Counted from the first letter of the stretch, positions 1-9,489 are shown. The stretch: DNA of 64,000 nucleotides from Oscillospiraceae bacterium MB08-C2-2 (GCA_035621215.1 CP141729.1:2316944-2380943), one strand, 5' to 3'. The notes: generated by a model from the letters alone, not told the origin. Numbers and translations: made by a program.

Positions 1-1
1 C

Positions 2-568
2 ACTTGGCGCTCCGTCAACGATGAGCGGAACATGGTGGCGGTGGGGAATGCCTTTGTGCAGGTGCTGGAAGAAAACGGCATCGGTGTGCTTCACGATACC
101 ACACAGCACGATTACCCCTCCTATAACGGCTCCTATGAGCGGAGCCGGGTGACCATCCAGCAGTATTTAGAGGAATACCCCTCTATTAAGGTGGTGCTGG
201 ATCTTCACCGGGATGCTATCCAGCGGGAGGGCGGCGAGATTGTCAAGCCGGTGGCGGAAATTGATGGCCAAAAGGCCGCTCAGATTATGATCATATCCGC
301 CTGCGACGACGGCACTATGGATATCCCCGAGTGGAAGCAGAACTTCCGCTTTGCCGCCGAATACCAAAACTATATGGAATCGGCCTATCCGGGGCTGACC
401 CGTCCGGTCTATTTCTGCTACCGAAAATACAATATGGATCTGTCAACCGGATCTTTGCTGTTAGAATTCGGTTCCAATGCCAATACTCTTGAGGAAGCGG
501 TTTATTCCGCCCAGCTTTCCGCTCAGGCGCTGGCCGATTTAATCCATGACAACGTACTTTCTTTTTAG
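2..568 (+). CDS. spoIIP: Stage II sporulation protein P, C-terminal part (5' end outside window)
   Basis: The reading frame is open from the window edge and gives the last 188 residues of SpoIIP, a cell-wall amidase/endopeptidase that works with SpoIID and SpoIIM to degrade septal peptidoglycan and drive engulfment during sporulation. Recognisable family segments are HDTTQHDYPSYNGSYERS near the start and VVLDLHRDA further on; the acidic and histidine residues there fit the metal-dependent amidase fold. The N-terminal membrane anchor lies outside the window. The final residues LSF and the TAG stop are encoded by a hairpin repeat (553-584) that also occurs elsewhere in the window, so the original C-terminus may have been replaced. 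Family assignment is firm; the exact C-terminus is probably recent. Confidence 0.93.
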   Translation, partial: TWRSVNDERNMVAVGNAFVQVLEENGIGVLHDTTQHDYPSYNGSYERSRVTIQQYLEEYPSIKVVLDLHRDAIQREGGEIVKPVAEIDGQKAAQIMIISACDDGTMDIPEWKQNFRFAAEYQNYMESAYPGLTRPVYFCYRKYNMDLSTGSLLLEFGSNANTLEEAVYSAQLSAQALADLIHDNVLSF

Positions 569-626
569 AGAAAAAGAAAGTACGCAAAGAAAAACCTACT
601 TTCTTTTTAGAAGAAAAGAAAGTAGG
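553..626. repeat. Two adjacent type A hairpin repeats
   Basis: The first is an inverted repeat with arms CGTACTTTCTTTTT (553-566) and AAAAAGAAAGTACG (571-584). The second has arms CCTACTTTCTTTT (595-607) and AAAAGAAAGTAGG (614-626). Each is followed by the tail GCAAAGAAAAA. The outer base pairs differ between the two copies but still pair. The spoIIP stop codon is inside the first copy. There is no T-run after either stem, so neither is a standard intrinsic terminator. Confidence 0.85.
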
Positions 627-762
627 CAAAGAAAAATCCATTCTCTTTGTTCTCTACGGCAGGCTTATCTTTTACCTAAGACAAAGTTTGATGAGCTTCA
701 CTGCCCTTACTCCTTCCAGCAAACACCTGTGGAATACTCCAAACAGAAACGGACGTGAAAAT

Positions 763-1149
763 TTGAAGCAAAAGACAAGGCTTTTTGCTGCGGCCTTTTT
801 AATTTCTCTTCTCATTATTGGTATGCTCTGCGGCTTTATGGCTGTGGATTTCAGCACCCAGCGCTACAGCGCTGAGGTTTTTGGGGAGCTGCTCCTTGTT
901 TCCGCAGTGGGGGAGAAAGGGATCACCTTTTCCCTTTTGGGGCAGGAATATTTCCTTTCCCGGGAGCTTCCCCAAGCTGCAAAACAACCGCTGGAGGCCA
1001 TTACCGGCTGGCTGCCGCCGCACCTGACCCTTTCCAGCCGCCTAACCCGGCTGGGCTTGGAGGCTTGGGAGCTTTACCGCCAGCAGCCGGAAGAAGACGC
1101 TTCCTTTCCTTCCACTTATTCAGCCCCGGAAGCAGGCAGCAGGCCCTGA
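763..1149 (+). CDS. Hypothetical single-span membrane protein
   Basis: I do not recognise this 128-residue protein. It starts with a short basic stretch and one strong hydrophobic segment at about residues 7-28 (core FLISLLIIGMLCGFMAV), followed by a soluble part with VFGELLLVSAV and a proline/serine-rich end. The frame is open further upstream, to 691 or 688, but those starts have no ribosome binding site and lie beside the repeat; the TTG at 763 follows GGACGTG and places the charged residues directly before the membrane helix. It is followed closely by an intrinsic terminator. Position after spoIIP suggests an accessory membrane protein, but no function can be given. Confidence 0.5.
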   Translation: MKQKTRLFAAAFLISLLIIGMLCGFMAVDFSTQRYSAEVFGELLLVSAVGEKGITFSLLGQEYFLSRELPQAAKQPLEAITGWLPPHLTLSSRLTRLGLEAWELYRQQPEEDASFPSTYSAPEAGSRP

Positions 1150-1166
1150 TCAATTTTTTACTCCCA

Positions 1167-1200
1167 GCCCTCACAGGCAGTATACCTGTGAGGGCTTTTT
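1167..1200 (+). terminator. Intrinsic terminator after the small membrane protein gene
   Basis: Perfect 11-bp stem GCCCTCACAGG / CCTGTGAGGGC with a 7-base loop, followed directly by TTTTT. It ends the spoIIP-side transcript before lepA. Confidence 0.9.
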
Positions 1201-1201
1201 A

Positions 1202-1235
1202 TGGTATAATATCTGCTAAAGTAGATATTATACCA
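1202..1235. promoter_or_regulatory. Perfect 13-bp inverted repeat containing TATAAT on both strands
   Basis: Arms TGGTATAATATCT (1202-1214) and AGATATTATACCA (1223-1235) are exact reverse complements separated by 8 bases. Each arm contains a TATAAT -10 element, so both strands could carry overlapping promoters. It lies about 145 bases before lepA. It could be an operator for an unidentified regulator, a divergent promoter pair, or the end of a small mobile repeat. Confidence 0.5.
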
Positions 1236-1380
1236 CTCGTTGATTAAAGATTTATTTATATGGTCATGGTTATGCCACAAAAAAAGTGATACCATTGAGT
1301 GAGAAGATAGAGAATTCTCGCTGGGCTGCGCCCGATGAAAGGGGCGAAGCCTCCGGCGACATTTTTAAGGAGTATACTGT

Positions 1381-3189
1381 ATGTCAGACCGCAAAGAACA
1401 CATTCGCAATTTTTGCATCATTGCCCACATCGACCACGGGAAAAGCACCCTGGCCGACCGTATTCTGGAAAAGACCTCCACAGTGGCTCTGCGGGATATG
1501 TCGGAACAGCTTTTGGATAACATGGATATCGAGCGGGAGCGGGGCATCACCATCAAGGCCCGGGCTGTCCGCCTGAAATACCATGCGCAGGACGGAAAGG
1601 ATTACACCTTCAACCTGATCGATACCCCCGGACATGTGGATTTCAACTACGAGGTTTCCCGCTCGCTGGCTGCCTGCGAGGGGGCTATTCTTGTGGTGGA
1701 TGCTTCACAGGGCATCGAGGCACAGACTCTGGCGAACACCTATCTGGCTATTGAGCACGATTTGGAGGTTGCACCGGTTATCAACAAAATCGATCTGCCT
1801 GCCGCCGACCCGGAGCGAGTTGCCCAAGAGGTGGAGGATATCATCGGCATCCCCTGTCTGGATGCACCCCGGATTTCCGCCAAAAACGGTGTGAACATTG
1901 AATCGGTGCTGGAGCTTGTGGTTCGGGATATCCCACCGCCGAAGGGCGATGAAGAGGCTCCTCTGCGGGGCCTGATTTTCGATTCTTACTACGATACCTA
2001 CCGGGGAGTTATTGTTTATCTGCGGGTGCTGGATGGTTCTATCCGGGCGGGCATGACCATCCGTATGATGGCCACCGGTGCCGAATTTGATGTGGTGGAA
2101 GTGGGCTTCATGGGTGCTACCTCCCTGATTCCCTGCCCGGAGCTGCTGGCCGGAGACGTGGGCTATATTGCCGCCAGCATCAAGAATGTGCAGGATACCC
2201 AAGTGGGCGATACTGTCACCGATGCCGAGCACCCGGCCAAGGAGGCTCTGCCCGGCTACCGCAAGGCGGTTCCCATGGTGTTTGCCGGTATATACCCGGT
2301 GGATGGTGCCCGCTATGGCGACCTGCGTGAGGCTTTGGATCGCTTGCAGCTCAACGATGCCTCCCTTTCCTTTGAGCCGGAAACCTCGGTGGCACTGGGC
2401 TTCGGCTTCCGCTGCGGTTTTCTGGGGCTGCTGCATATGGAAATTATTCTGGAGCGGTTGGAGCGGGAATACAATCTGGATATGATTACAACCGCCCCCA
2501 GCGTTATTTATAAATTCCACATGACCAATGGGGAAACCATCTTCATCGATAACCCCACCAATTACCCCGACCCGGCCCACATTTTGAGCTCCGAGGAGCC
2601 CTATGTCAAGGCCAGCATTTTTACCCCCGCCAGCTACATCGGTGCCATTATGGAGCTGTGCCAGCAGCGCCGGGGCATTTATATGGATACCAAATATCTG
2701 GATGCCGACCGGGTAGAGCTGCATTATGAGCTGCCGCTGGGTGAAATTGTCTATGACTTTTTTGATGCGCTCAAATCCCGCACCAAGGGTTATGCTTCCT
2801 TTGACTACGAGCTGGCGGATTACCGCCCTGCCAAGCTGGTCAAGCTGGATATCCTGCTCAACGGCGACGTTGTGGATGCGCTGAGCTTTATTGTATTTTT
2901 GGACAATGCCTATGGCCGTGCCCGGCGCATGGCGGAAAAGCTTAAGGAGCACATTCCCCGGCAGATGTTTGAAATCCCCATTCAGGCGGCGGTAGGCGGC
3001 AAGATTATTGCCCGGGAAACGGTCAAGGCCATGCGCAAGGATGTGCTTGCCAAGTGCTATGGCGGCGATATCACCCGTAAAAAGAAGCTGCTGGAAAAAC
3101 AAAAAGAGGGCAAAAAGAAAATGCGCCAGCTAGGATCGGTGGAAGTGCCGCAGGATGCCTTTATGGCGGTGCTCAAGCTGGATGAATAG
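1381..3189 (+). CDS. lepA: Elongation factor 4 (back-translocating GTPase LepA)
   Basis: LepA is a ribosome-binding translational GTPase related to EF-G. The 602-residue length is typical. The G-domain motifs are clear: [10 protein letters not shown] (P loop), the G2/G3 region with DTPGHVDF, and NKIDLP (G4). EF-G-like domains III and V follow, and the LepA-specific C-terminal domain ends with a lysine-rich stretch before [14 protein letters not shown]. The ATG follows AAGGAG at 9 bases. Its stop codon overlaps the hemW start, so the two are cotranscribed, an arrangement common in Firmicutes. Confidence 0.98.
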   Translation: MSDRKEHIRNFCIIAHIDHGKSTLADRILEKTSTVALRDMSEQLLDNMDIERERGITIKARAVRLKYHAQDGKDYTFNLIDTPGHVDFNYEVSRSLAACEGAILVVDASQGIEAQTLANTYLAIEHDLEVAPVINKIDLPAADPERVAQEVEDIIGIPCLDAPRISAKNGVNIESVLELVVRDIPPPKGDEEAPLRGLIFDSYYDTYRGVIVYLRVLDGSIRAGMTIRMMATGAEFDVVEVGFMGATSLIPCPELLAGDVGYIAASIKNVQDTQVGDTVTDAEHPAKEALPGYRKAVPMVFAGIYPVDGARYGDLREALDRLQLNDASLSFEPETSVALGFGFRCGFLGLLHMEIILERLEREYNLDMITTAPSVIYKFHMTNGETIFIDNPTNYPDPAHILSSEEPYVKASIFTPASYIGAIMELCQQRRGIYMDTKYLDADRVELHYELPLGEIVYDFFDALKSRTKGYASFDYELADYRPAKLVKLDILLNGDVVDALSFIVFLDNAYGRARRMAEKLKEHIPRQMFEIPIQAAVGGKIIARETVKAMRKDVLAKCYGGDITRKKKLLEKQKEGKKKMRQLGSVEVPQDAFMAVLKLDE

Positions 3190-4291
3190 GCCGGTTGGGC
3201 TTTACCTGCACATTCCCTTCTGCCTTTCCAAATGCCCCTACTGTGATTTTTATTCGGTACCCTTTACCCCGGAGCTGGCGGATGCCTATCTGGCGGCTGT
3301 GCTCCGGGCTATTGATGCATGGCCGGGGCAAGAGCGGGCGGATACCCTCTATCTGGGCGGCGGCACTCCCTCCCTTATGGGGCCGGAACGTCTGGGTGCG
3401 GTGGTGGAGGCTGTCTCCAAGCGGTTTGGCCTGCAAGAGCAGGATGAAATTACCTTGGAGGCCAACCCCGGCTCACTGGAGCTTGCAACCCTTAAAGCCT
3501 TTCGGCAAGCGGGCTTTAACCGTCTTTCGCTGGGGGTGCAGTCCCTCAATGACCGAGAGCTTGCCCTGCTGGGCCGCCGCCACTCTGCAAAAGAGGCACT
3601 GGAAGCCATTGACTGGGCATTGGAGGCAGGCTTTCCTCAAATTTCCGCTGATTTGATGCTGGGCATCCCGGAGCAGACCCCCTCCACGCTGGCCACCTCT
3701 ATGGATGGGCTGGCTCGGTCGGGGGTTTGCCATATTTCGGCCTATCTGCTGAAAATCGAAGAGGGAACACCCTTTTTCAGCCAAAATAAAGCCGCCCTCT
3801 GCCCCGATGAGGATCAGACGGCACAGCTTTATCTGGATTGCTGTGAAGGCCTTGAAGCGCAGGGCTTTGGGCGGTATGAAATTTCCAACTTTGCCAGAAA
3901 CGGTCTTGTGGCAAAGCATAATTTGAAATACTGGGAGTGTGTGCCCTATCTGGGAATCGGGCCGGGTGCTCATTCCTTTATGAATGGGCAGCGCTTTTAT
4001 TTCGGGCGGGATTTGCAGGGCTTTTTGCAGGCACTCAATCCTTGGGCGCTCACCACAGCGGATGGCACCGGGGGCGACTGGGAAGAATATGCCATGCTGC
4101 GCCTGAGACTAGCCTCGGGCCTCGATTTAGCCGAGCTGGAACGGCTTTATGCCATGGATACACAACCTATCCTTAAGCGGGCGGAGCCTCTGATTCAGGC
4201 CGGACTTGTGACCTGCGAAAATAGGCGGCTGGCTCTAACTCATGCCGGGTGCTTGCTTTCCAATGCCATTACCACAAAGTTACTTTCTTGA
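3182..4291 (+). CDS. hemW: Radical SAM heme chaperone HemW
   Basis: HemW binds heme and a [4Fe-4S] cluster; it was formerly annotated as oxygen-independent coproporphyrinogen oxidase. The radical-SAM cysteine motif is [12 protein letters not shown] (C-x3-C-x2-C) near residues 16-23. True coproporphyrinogen dehydrogenases carry an extra cysteine after this motif, which is absent here. The glycine-rich SAM-binding segment [11 protein letters not shown] and the [13 protein letters not shown] segment are present; length is 369. I chose the ATG overlapping the lepA stop (ATGAATAG). The last residues, LLS, come from repeat sequence (TTACTTTCTTGA), so the native C-terminus may have been altered. Confidence 0.93.
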   Translation: MNRPVGLYLHIPFCLSKCPYCDFYSVPFTPELADAYLAAVLRAIDAWPGQERADTLYLGGGTPSLMGPERLGAVVEAVSKRFGLQEQDEITLEANPGSLELATLKAFRQAGFNRLSLGVQSLNDRELALLGRRHSAKEALEAIDWALEAGFPQISADLMLGIPEQTPSTLATSMDGLARSGVCHISAYLLKIEEGTPFFSQNKAALCPDEDQTAQLYLDCCEGLEAQGFGRYEISNFARNGLVAKHNLKYWECVPYLGIGPGAHSFMNGQRFYFGRDLQGFLQALNPWALTTADGTGGDWEEYAMLRLRLASGLDLAELERLYAMDTQPILKRAEPLIQAGLVTCENRRLALTHAGCLLSNAITTKLLS

Positions 4292-4670
4292 GGCTTCGCC
4301 TCTTTCGTCGGGTATAGGCAGTGAAAATTCTTGCCCCTGTACACGATGGTTATAGTTTCGTAAACCTTGTTTGCAATTTAAGAAAACCCTTTTCTTTGAA
4401 CCCTTTCTTTTTCTAAAAGAAAGGGGGCCCGTGCGGCACAAGCACGACCTAGGGTGAACATTTCCATCACTGTTGAATCTGGACAGGGGAGGGTTCCAAG
4501 GGAGGACGCACCTCCCTTGGCAATTCTTTGCATCCTTTCTCATTGCAGAGAAAGGATGTGCCAGTCCGCACGGCATGAGTGCGGAAGTGATGCGTTTCAA
4601 CTTTGTAAGGCCAAGAAAAGAAATGCTTATAGCATAATAGCCCCATGGCGCTTGCATTGTTCTCGACAGG
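4283..4670 (+). repeat. Composite intergenic repeat, forward copy (blocks B-D-C-E)
   Basis: Immediately after hemW lie block B (GAGGCTTCGCCTC then TTCGTCGGG, ending in CACGATGG), block D (hairpin CCCTTTCTTTT/AAAAGAAAGGG at 4401-4425 and hairpin CGTGC/GCACG with loop GGCACAA at 4430-4446), block C with three hairpins (4496-4520, 4531-4558, 4566-4584) and block E (about 4598-4670, with ATAATAGCCCCATGGC). The same blocks recur in the same order elsewhere in the window. No gene is seen between 4292 and 5119. Confidence 0.85.
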
Positions 4671-4819
4671 GGAATTTTGCTTCTACTATAGAAAAGCAAA
4701 AAAACGTATTTTTATTTTCTCGGCCTCTGGCGGGAATGGAGTAAAACGCTCCCAAACGCCAAAGAATGCTTTTTTCTTTTATGCTTTTTTTTCTTAGATA
4801 TCAGCAAACAAAGCTTCAA

Positions 4820-5125
4820 AACTTGGCACTCATGCCGTGCCGGGCACACACTTTCTCCACGATGAGAAAGTGTGCAAAGAATCGCCAAGGGGCAAGCCCC
4901 TTGGTACCCCGCCGCCGAGATGTAGCAATGCTAAAAATGTTAAGCTTCGGTCGTGCTTATGCCGCACAGGCAGTGGCTTTCTTTTTGGCTGAAAAAGAAA
5001 GCCACCAAAGAAAAAAGCCTCCTCTGGCGGCAGGCAAACCATCGTTGCCCTTGGTTCTGTCATCGTGTGGAAGGGCAACGATTTTAAATCATCTAAGCCC
5101 GAAGCAAGAGGCACGGCCTCTATAA
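4820..5125 (-). repeat. Composite intergenic repeat, reverse copy (blocks C-D-B on the minus strand)
   Basis: Block C hairpins occur at 4825-4841 (GGCAC/GTGCC), 4847-4874 (CACACTTTCTC/GAGAAAGTGTG) and 4885-4904 (CCAAGGGG/CCCCTTGG). Block D follows at about 4950-5005, with loop TTATGCC and the long stem GTGGCTTTCTTTTT/AAAAAGAAAGCCAC, and block B at 5064-5125. Together with the forward copy it forms a large inverted arrangement between hemW and the ChrB-like gene, which end facing each other. Confidence 0.85.
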
Positions 5126-5608
5126 TCCCAGCCGCTTGGCTGTATCCAAAATATCCGCTACCATTTCCTCCAGAGCCGTGGCCTCGGATTTAAAATAATC
5201 CCGCTGTTTGACCTTGGTATAGCGCTTGATCATCCGGCCAATATGATCGGGCAGAGCAGGGTCGGTGAGCAGATTATGGCGGATACTTTCCATCAGGTTG
5301 GCGCAATCCCGCATCAGTTCGCCGTATTCCCCTTCCGATTGAAGCCGGAAGCGGCTGACAAATTCCTGTTCATCCTCCGGGTCAAGAAAGGTGATCTCAA
5401 TGAGGGAGGCCTCTCCCTTCATACTGCGTATCTTAGCGGCAAGAGCCCGAAAAGCGGCTATGCTCTTTTGGTTTTTGGGCAAAACAGCCACGCCCTGCTT
5501 GAAATAGGCAACACCCATTTCCTTGAGCTTTCGCCACACATACACCCGGTTTTTAGATGGGTTCACCGGCACATTATAGCCCAGCGCCACCCATTTTAGC
5601 TGTTGCAT
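5120..5608 (-). CDS. ChrB N-terminal-domain-like protein
   Basis: This 162-residue protein resembles the N-terminal domain found in chromate-resistance-associated ChrB proteins: WVALGYNVPVNPSKNRVYVW at the start, then a KQGVAVLPKN segment and a helical C-terminal half. Full ChrB proteins carry a second domain that is absent here, so a chromate role is not implied. The ATG at 5608 follows AAGGGGATG; the open frame continues upstream but without a site. A promoter (5686-5713) lies just upstream. Its last codons touch block B of the repeat. Function unknown. Confidence 0.7.
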   Translation of the reverse strand: MQQLKWVALGYNVPVNPSKNRVYVWRKLKEMGVAYFKQGVAVLPKNQKSIAAFRALAAKIRSMKGEASLIEITFLDPEDEQEFVSRFRLQSEGEYGELMRDCANLMESIRHNLLTDPALPDHIGRMIKRYTKVKQRDYFKSEATALEEMVADILDTAKRLGL

Positions 5609-5685
5609 AGCATCCCCTTTTCCGGCAGGCGGCCTTTTGCCGCATTTTGCCCTTGGCTGTGATGATTCACAGGCCTCTATCTCTA

Positions 5686-5713
5686 ATTGTAACAACTGTT
5701 AGCTTTTTGTCAA
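5686..5713 (-). promoter_or_regulatory. Promoter of the ChrB-like gene
   Basis: Read on the minus strand: TTGACA, a 16-base spacer, then TACAAT, about 75 bases before the start codon at 5608. Confidence 0.7.
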
Positions 5714-5752
5714 CACCAAAGAGGGATTTTCCCGAGGAATCCTACTTTTTCA

Positions 5753-5909
5753 TTGACATAACCACTCTCTTGGAAGTACTATTAGTATTGTGTATATAAC
5801 CAATCCGCTTGGGCCAAGTTTGGGCATTTTGAATTGGGCTTTGCCCTTGCCTGAATGCCTGTTATTTTTATTGTTAAAACGGCGGATTTACCGCCAAGGA
5901 GGTTTTCAT
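5753..5909 (+). promoter_or_regulatory. asnA promoter and leader
   Basis: TTGACA (5753-5758), an 18-base spacer and TACTAT (5777-5782) precede a leader of about 120 bases. The leader ends in a small hairpin, GGCGG ATTTA CCGCC, directly before the AAGGAGG site. I see no T-box signature. The divergent ChrB-like promoter lies just to the left. Confidence 0.65.
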
Positions 5910-6923
5910 ATGTCGTCATCCCCGCTGCAAATCCCAAAGGGCTATGCCTCTCCCTTAGGAGTAATCCAAACCGAAAAGGCCATCAAGCTAATCAAGGATA
6001 CCTTTGAGCGCAATTTGGCAAAGGCTCTGCACCTGACCCGTGTTTCCGCCCCCTTGTTTGTGCGGCCCGAAACCGGCCTCAACGACAATCTCAACGGCAC
6101 CGAGCGTCCGGTTCAGTTCGATGTGCTGGATATTGGCGCCGATGTGCAGGTTGTGCAGTCGCTGGCCAAGTGGAAGCGTCTGGCCCTCAAGCAGTATGGC
6201 TTTGAGCAGGGTCACGGCCTCTATACCGATATGAATGCCATCCGCCGGGATGAAGTTCTGGATAACCTGCATTCCGTTTATGTGGATCAGTGGGACTGGG
6301 AGGCTGTTATCTCCCGGGAATACCGCAATGAAACCTTTTTGCAGGATATTGTCCGCCGGATTGTTATGGCACTGCATATCACGCAGGATACCCTGCTTTT
6401 GCAGTTCCCCCAAGTGGCACCGGTGCTGGATGGCAGTGTAACCTTCCTTTCCACTCAGGAGCTGGAGGATGCTTATCCCGAGCTGACTCCCCAAGAGCGT
6501 GAAAACAAGGTGGCCAAGGAATATGGTGCCGTGTTCCTCACCCAAATCGGCGGCGCCCTGAAAAACGGCAAGCCCCACGATGGCCGTGCCCCCGATTACG
6601 ATGACTGGAGCCTCAACGGTGATCTGCTGGTCTGGAACCCAGTTTTGGAGCGTTCCTTTGAGCTTTCCTCCATGGGTATTCGGGTGGATGCACAGTCCTT
6701 GGATGCACAGCTTCGCACCGCAGGCTGTGATGACCGCCGGAGTCTGCCCTTCCATAAGGCACTGCTGGCCGACCACCTTCCCCTGACCATCGGCGGGGGC
6801 ATCGGCCAATCCCGTATGTGTATGCTGCTGCTGGGCAAGGCTCACATTGGTGAGGTACAATCCTCCGTTTGGCCGGAGCAGATGATTGCTGACTGCGAGG
6901 CCAATGGGATTCACCTACTGTAA
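5910..6923 (+). CDS. asnA: Aspartate--ammonia ligase (asparagine synthetase A)
   Basis: AsnA makes asparagine from aspartate, ammonia and ATP in the cytoplasm and is a class II aminoacyl-tRNA-synthetase-like enzyme. The 337-residue length fits the family. Conserved segments are RVSAPLFVRPETGLNDNLNG, DVQVVQSLAKWKR, GLYTDMNAIRRDE and the C-terminal motif 3 GGGIGQSRMCM. The ATG at 5910 follows AAGGAGG at 7 bases; the frame extends 40 codons upstream into the leader, but that part is not family-like. Glutamine synthetase follows, so this segment handles ammonia assimilation into amides, although a repeat-filled gap separates the two. Confidence 0.97.
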   Translation: MSSSPLQIPKGYASPLGVIQTEKAIKLIKDTFERNLAKALHLTRVSAPLFVRPETGLNDNLNGTERPVQFDVLDIGADVQVVQSLAKWKRLALKQYGFEQGHGLYTDMNAIRRDEVLDNLHSVYVDQWDWEAVISREYRNETFLQDIVRRIVMALHITQDTLLLQFPQVAPVLDGSVTFLSTQELEDAYPELTPQERENKVAKEYGAVFLTQIGGALKNGKPHDGRAPDYDDWSLNGDLLVWNPVLERSFELSSMGIRVDAQSLDAQLRTAGCDDRRSLPFHKALLADHLPLTIGGGIGQSRMCMLLLGKAHIGEVQSSVWPEQMIADCEANGIHLL

Positions 6924-7335
6924 GAGACATCGTCTCATTCGTCGGGCTTAGGTAGGCGAAAGAACCTTACCCTAATGCACGGTGGCATTGCAATTCAAGG
7001 GAAACCCTTTTCTTTGAACCCTTTCTTTTTCTAAAAGAAAGGGTGCCCGTGCGGCACAAGCACGGCCTAAGCTGAGCATCTTCGATGCTGCTGAATCTGG
7101 GCAGGGGAGGGTTCCAAGGGAGGACGCACCTCCCTTGGCGATTCTTTGCATCCTTTCTCATCGTGGAGAAAGGATGTGCCAGCCGCACGGCATGAGTGCG
7201 GGAGTGATGAATCTCAGCTCTGTAAAGCCATGAGAGATACCTTTACAGCATGATATTTCCTTGGCAATTCTTTACAACCTTTCTCATTGCTGAGAAAGGT
7301 TGTGCCAGTCTGTGCGGCATGCGCGCAGGCGCCAA
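6924..7335 (+). repeat. Composite intergenic repeat, forward copy (B-D-C-E plus a second C)
   Basis: After the asnA stop lie block B (to about 6988), block D (stem at 7018-7044; CCGTGC/GCACGG with loop GGCACAA at 7047-7065), block C (7114-7138, 7149-7176 and 7183-7201) and a divergent E. A second block C copy follows, with CAACCTTTCTC/GAGAAAGGTTG (7275-7302) and CTGTGC/GCGCAG (7310-7328). It fills the asnA-glnN gap; no gene or clear promoter is visible to 7407. Confidence 0.85.
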
Positions 7336-7407
7336 CATTTCAGGTTAAGTAAAAGTAAGAAAACAAACTGTTTTCTCTTTCAATAAGCGCAGAAAGGATC
7401 GGCATAT

Positions 7408-9489
7408 ATGAAAATTGGAGAAATTTTTGCCACACAGGTTTTTAATGATGCTGTTATGCGGGAACGACTCCCTAAAAAAATCTACCAAAGCCTGAAGGAG
7501 ACCACCCGGCTGGGCGCACCCCTCAATCAGGAGATTGCCGATGTGGTGGCCGCCGCCATGAAGGATTGGGCCACCGGCCTTGGGGCTACCCATTATTCCC
7601 ACTGGTTCCAGCCGCTCAACAACCTTTCCGCCGGAAAACACGATTCCTTTATTTCCACCACCCGGGATGGAAATGTTGTCACCGAGTTTTCTTCTTCCGC
7701 TTTGGTGAAAGGGGAGCCGGATGCTTCCTCCTTCCCCAGCGGCGGTCTGCGGGCCACCTTTGAGGCCCGTGGCTACACCACATGGGACCCCACCTCGCCT
7801 GCCTTTGTGCGGGATGGTACACTCTATATCCCCACCGCCTTCTGCTCCTATACCGGCGAAGCGCTGGATTCCAAAACACCGCTGCTGCGCTCCATGCAGG
7901 CTCTCAACAAGCAGGGACTGCGGCTTCTGCGTGCCTTGGGGCATAATGGTTCCCGCATGGTTTATGCCACCGTGGGAGCCGAGCAGGAATACTTCCTTAT
8001 CGATAAGGAAAAGTATGAAAAGCGCCTTGACCTGAAGCTTTGCGGCCGCACCCTGCTGGGTGCCAAGCCCGCCAAGGGGCAGGAGCTGGAGGACCATTAC
8101 TGCGGGCGCATTCGCCTGCGGGTTGCCAGCTACATGACCGAGCTGGATAATGCCCTGTGGGCGCTGGGTGTAACCTCCAAAACCAAACACAACGAGGCCG
8201 CTCCTGCCCAGCACGAGCTGGCCCCCATCTTTGAGCCGGTGAACACAGCGGTTGACCACAACCTGCTGACCATGGAGGTTATGCGGGTAACCGCCAAGCG
8301 CCACAACTTGGCCTGCCTGCTCCATGAAAAGCCCTTCGAGGGCATCAATGGTTCCGGTAAGCACAACAACTTTTCCATCTCCACCGACGATGGCCTGAAC
8401 TTTCTGGACCCCGGCCAGCATCCGGAGGAAAACAAGCTGTTCCTCATTACTCTTTGCGCTCTGATCGAAGGGGTGGATACCTATGCCGACCTGATCCGCA
8501 TGACCGCCGCTTCCCCCAGCAACGACCACCGCTTGGGTGGATACGAAGCGCCTCCCGCCATTATTTCCATCTTCCTTGGCGAAGCGCTTACCACCATGCT
8601 TTCCAACATTACAAAGGGCAGTACCGCCGGTGCCCACTCTTGCAGCAACCTTTACACCGATGTGGATGCCCTGCCCAATCTGGAGCGGGATGATTCCGAC
8701 CGGAACCGTACCTCTCCCTTTGCCTTTACCAACAATAAGTTTGAATTCCGGATGGTGGGTTCTTCCCAGTCCATTGCTTTCTGCAACACGGTGCTGGATG
8801 CAGTGGCGGCGGATGTATTCTCCCGCTTTGCCGACCGTTTGGAAAAGGCGGAGGATTTGGAGCTGGAGATTTCCCACATTATTTCGGAAACCATCTGCAA
8901 CCACGGGCGCATCCTTTACAATGGCAACAACTATACCCAGCAGTGGGTGGAGGAAGCCCAGAAGCGGGGATTGCCCATTATCAGCAATTCCGCACAGGCG
9001 GCCGAGGCCATCGTAAACCCCCGCAATGTGGAAATGCTGGAGAGCCTTGGCATTCTCAGCAGCACCGAATGCCATGCCCGGTATGAAATTCATCTGGAAA
9101 ACATCGTCAAGGTGATCACCATGGAGGCAGAAACCATGCAGCAGATGGTTCGCCAGCAGATTCTGCCCTCTCTGACTCGCTTTATCGGGGATACAGCCGC
9201 CAGCTACAACGAGCTTGCCGGGGCTGGCTTTGAAAATGCTCAGCTTCATGGGCTTCTGGAAAAGCTTTCCGGTCTGCTTTCCGCCATTCATTGTGAATCG
9301 GTTGCTCTTGAAGCGCTGGAACATACCGATCATGCGGTATTCTCCCTCAAGGAACTGGCTAACTATATGACCGATACCATCCGCCCTCAAATGCATGCTC
9401 TGCGCACCGCCTGCGATGCAGCGGAAGCGCTGGTTGCCTCGGATGTGTGGCCCATTCCCACCTACACCGATCTGCTCCACCGTATCTGA
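7408..9489 (+). CDS. glnN: Glutamine synthetase type III (GlnN)
   Basis: Large glutamine synthetase, 693 residues, found in Bacteroidetes, cyanobacteria and many Clostridia; it forms dodecamers and converts glutamate, ammonia and ATP to glutamine. Type III signatures visible include the N-terminal region with THYSHWFQPLN, the segment GAEQEYFLID, KTKHNEAAPAQHELAP, NGSGKHNNFS and the ATP-binding-region-like SPSNDHRLGGYEAPPAI. The ATG follows AGAAAGGATC. It is flanked on both sides by composite repeats and ends before a bidirectional terminator shared with ptsI. No type I glnA is in the window. Confidence 0.97.
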   Translation: MKIGEIFATQVFNDAVMRERLPKKIYQSLKETTRLGAPLNQEIADVVAAAMKDWATGLGATHYSHWFQPLNNLSAGKHDSFISTTRDGNVVTEFSSSALVKGEPDASSFPSGGLRATFEARGYTTWDPTSPAFVRDGTLYIPTAFCSYTGEALDSKTPLLRSMQALNKQGLRLLRALGHNGSRMVYATVGAEQEYFLIDKEKYEKRLDLKLCGRTLLGAKPAKGQELEDHYCGRIRLRVASYMTELDNALWALGVTSKTKHNEAAPAQHELAPIFEPVNTAVDHNLLTMEVMRVTAKRHNLACLLHEKPFEGINGSGKHNNFSISTDDGLNFLDPGQHPEENKLFLITLCALIEGVDTYADLIRMTAASPSNDHRLGGYEAPPAIISIFLGEALTTMLSNITKGSTAGAHSCSNLYTDVDALPNLERDDSDRNRTSPFAFTNNKFEFRMVGSSQSIAFCNTVLDAVAADVFSRFADRLEKAEDLELEISHIISETICNHGRILYNGNNYTQQWVEEAQKRGLPIISNSAQAAEAIVNPRNVEMLESLGILSSTECHARYEIHLENIVKVITMEAETMQQMVRQQILPSLTRFIGDTAASYNELAGAGFENAQLHGLLEKLSGLLSAIHCESVALEALEHTDHAVFSLKELANYMTDTIRPQMHALRTACDAAEALVASDVWPIPTYTDLLHRI

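Noticed and set aside
553-584. Type A hairpins as intrinsic terminators
   Set aside because: No T-run follows the stem on either strand, unlike the true terminators at 1167, 9742, 48166 and others.
6309-6325. CTCCCGGGAAT resembling the Noc-binding site, and a similar GCCCGGGAAA near 3010
   Set aside because: Each has two or more mismatches to ATTTCCCGGGAAAT, lies in coding sequence, and such GC-centred words are expected in this DNA.
7345-9480. 711-codon open frame on the minus strand opposite glnN, and similar long frames opposite lepA, gyrA and serS
   Set aside because: They mirror codon bias of the real genes on the other strand, have no ribosome binding sites or family motifs, and the sense proteins are unmistakable.
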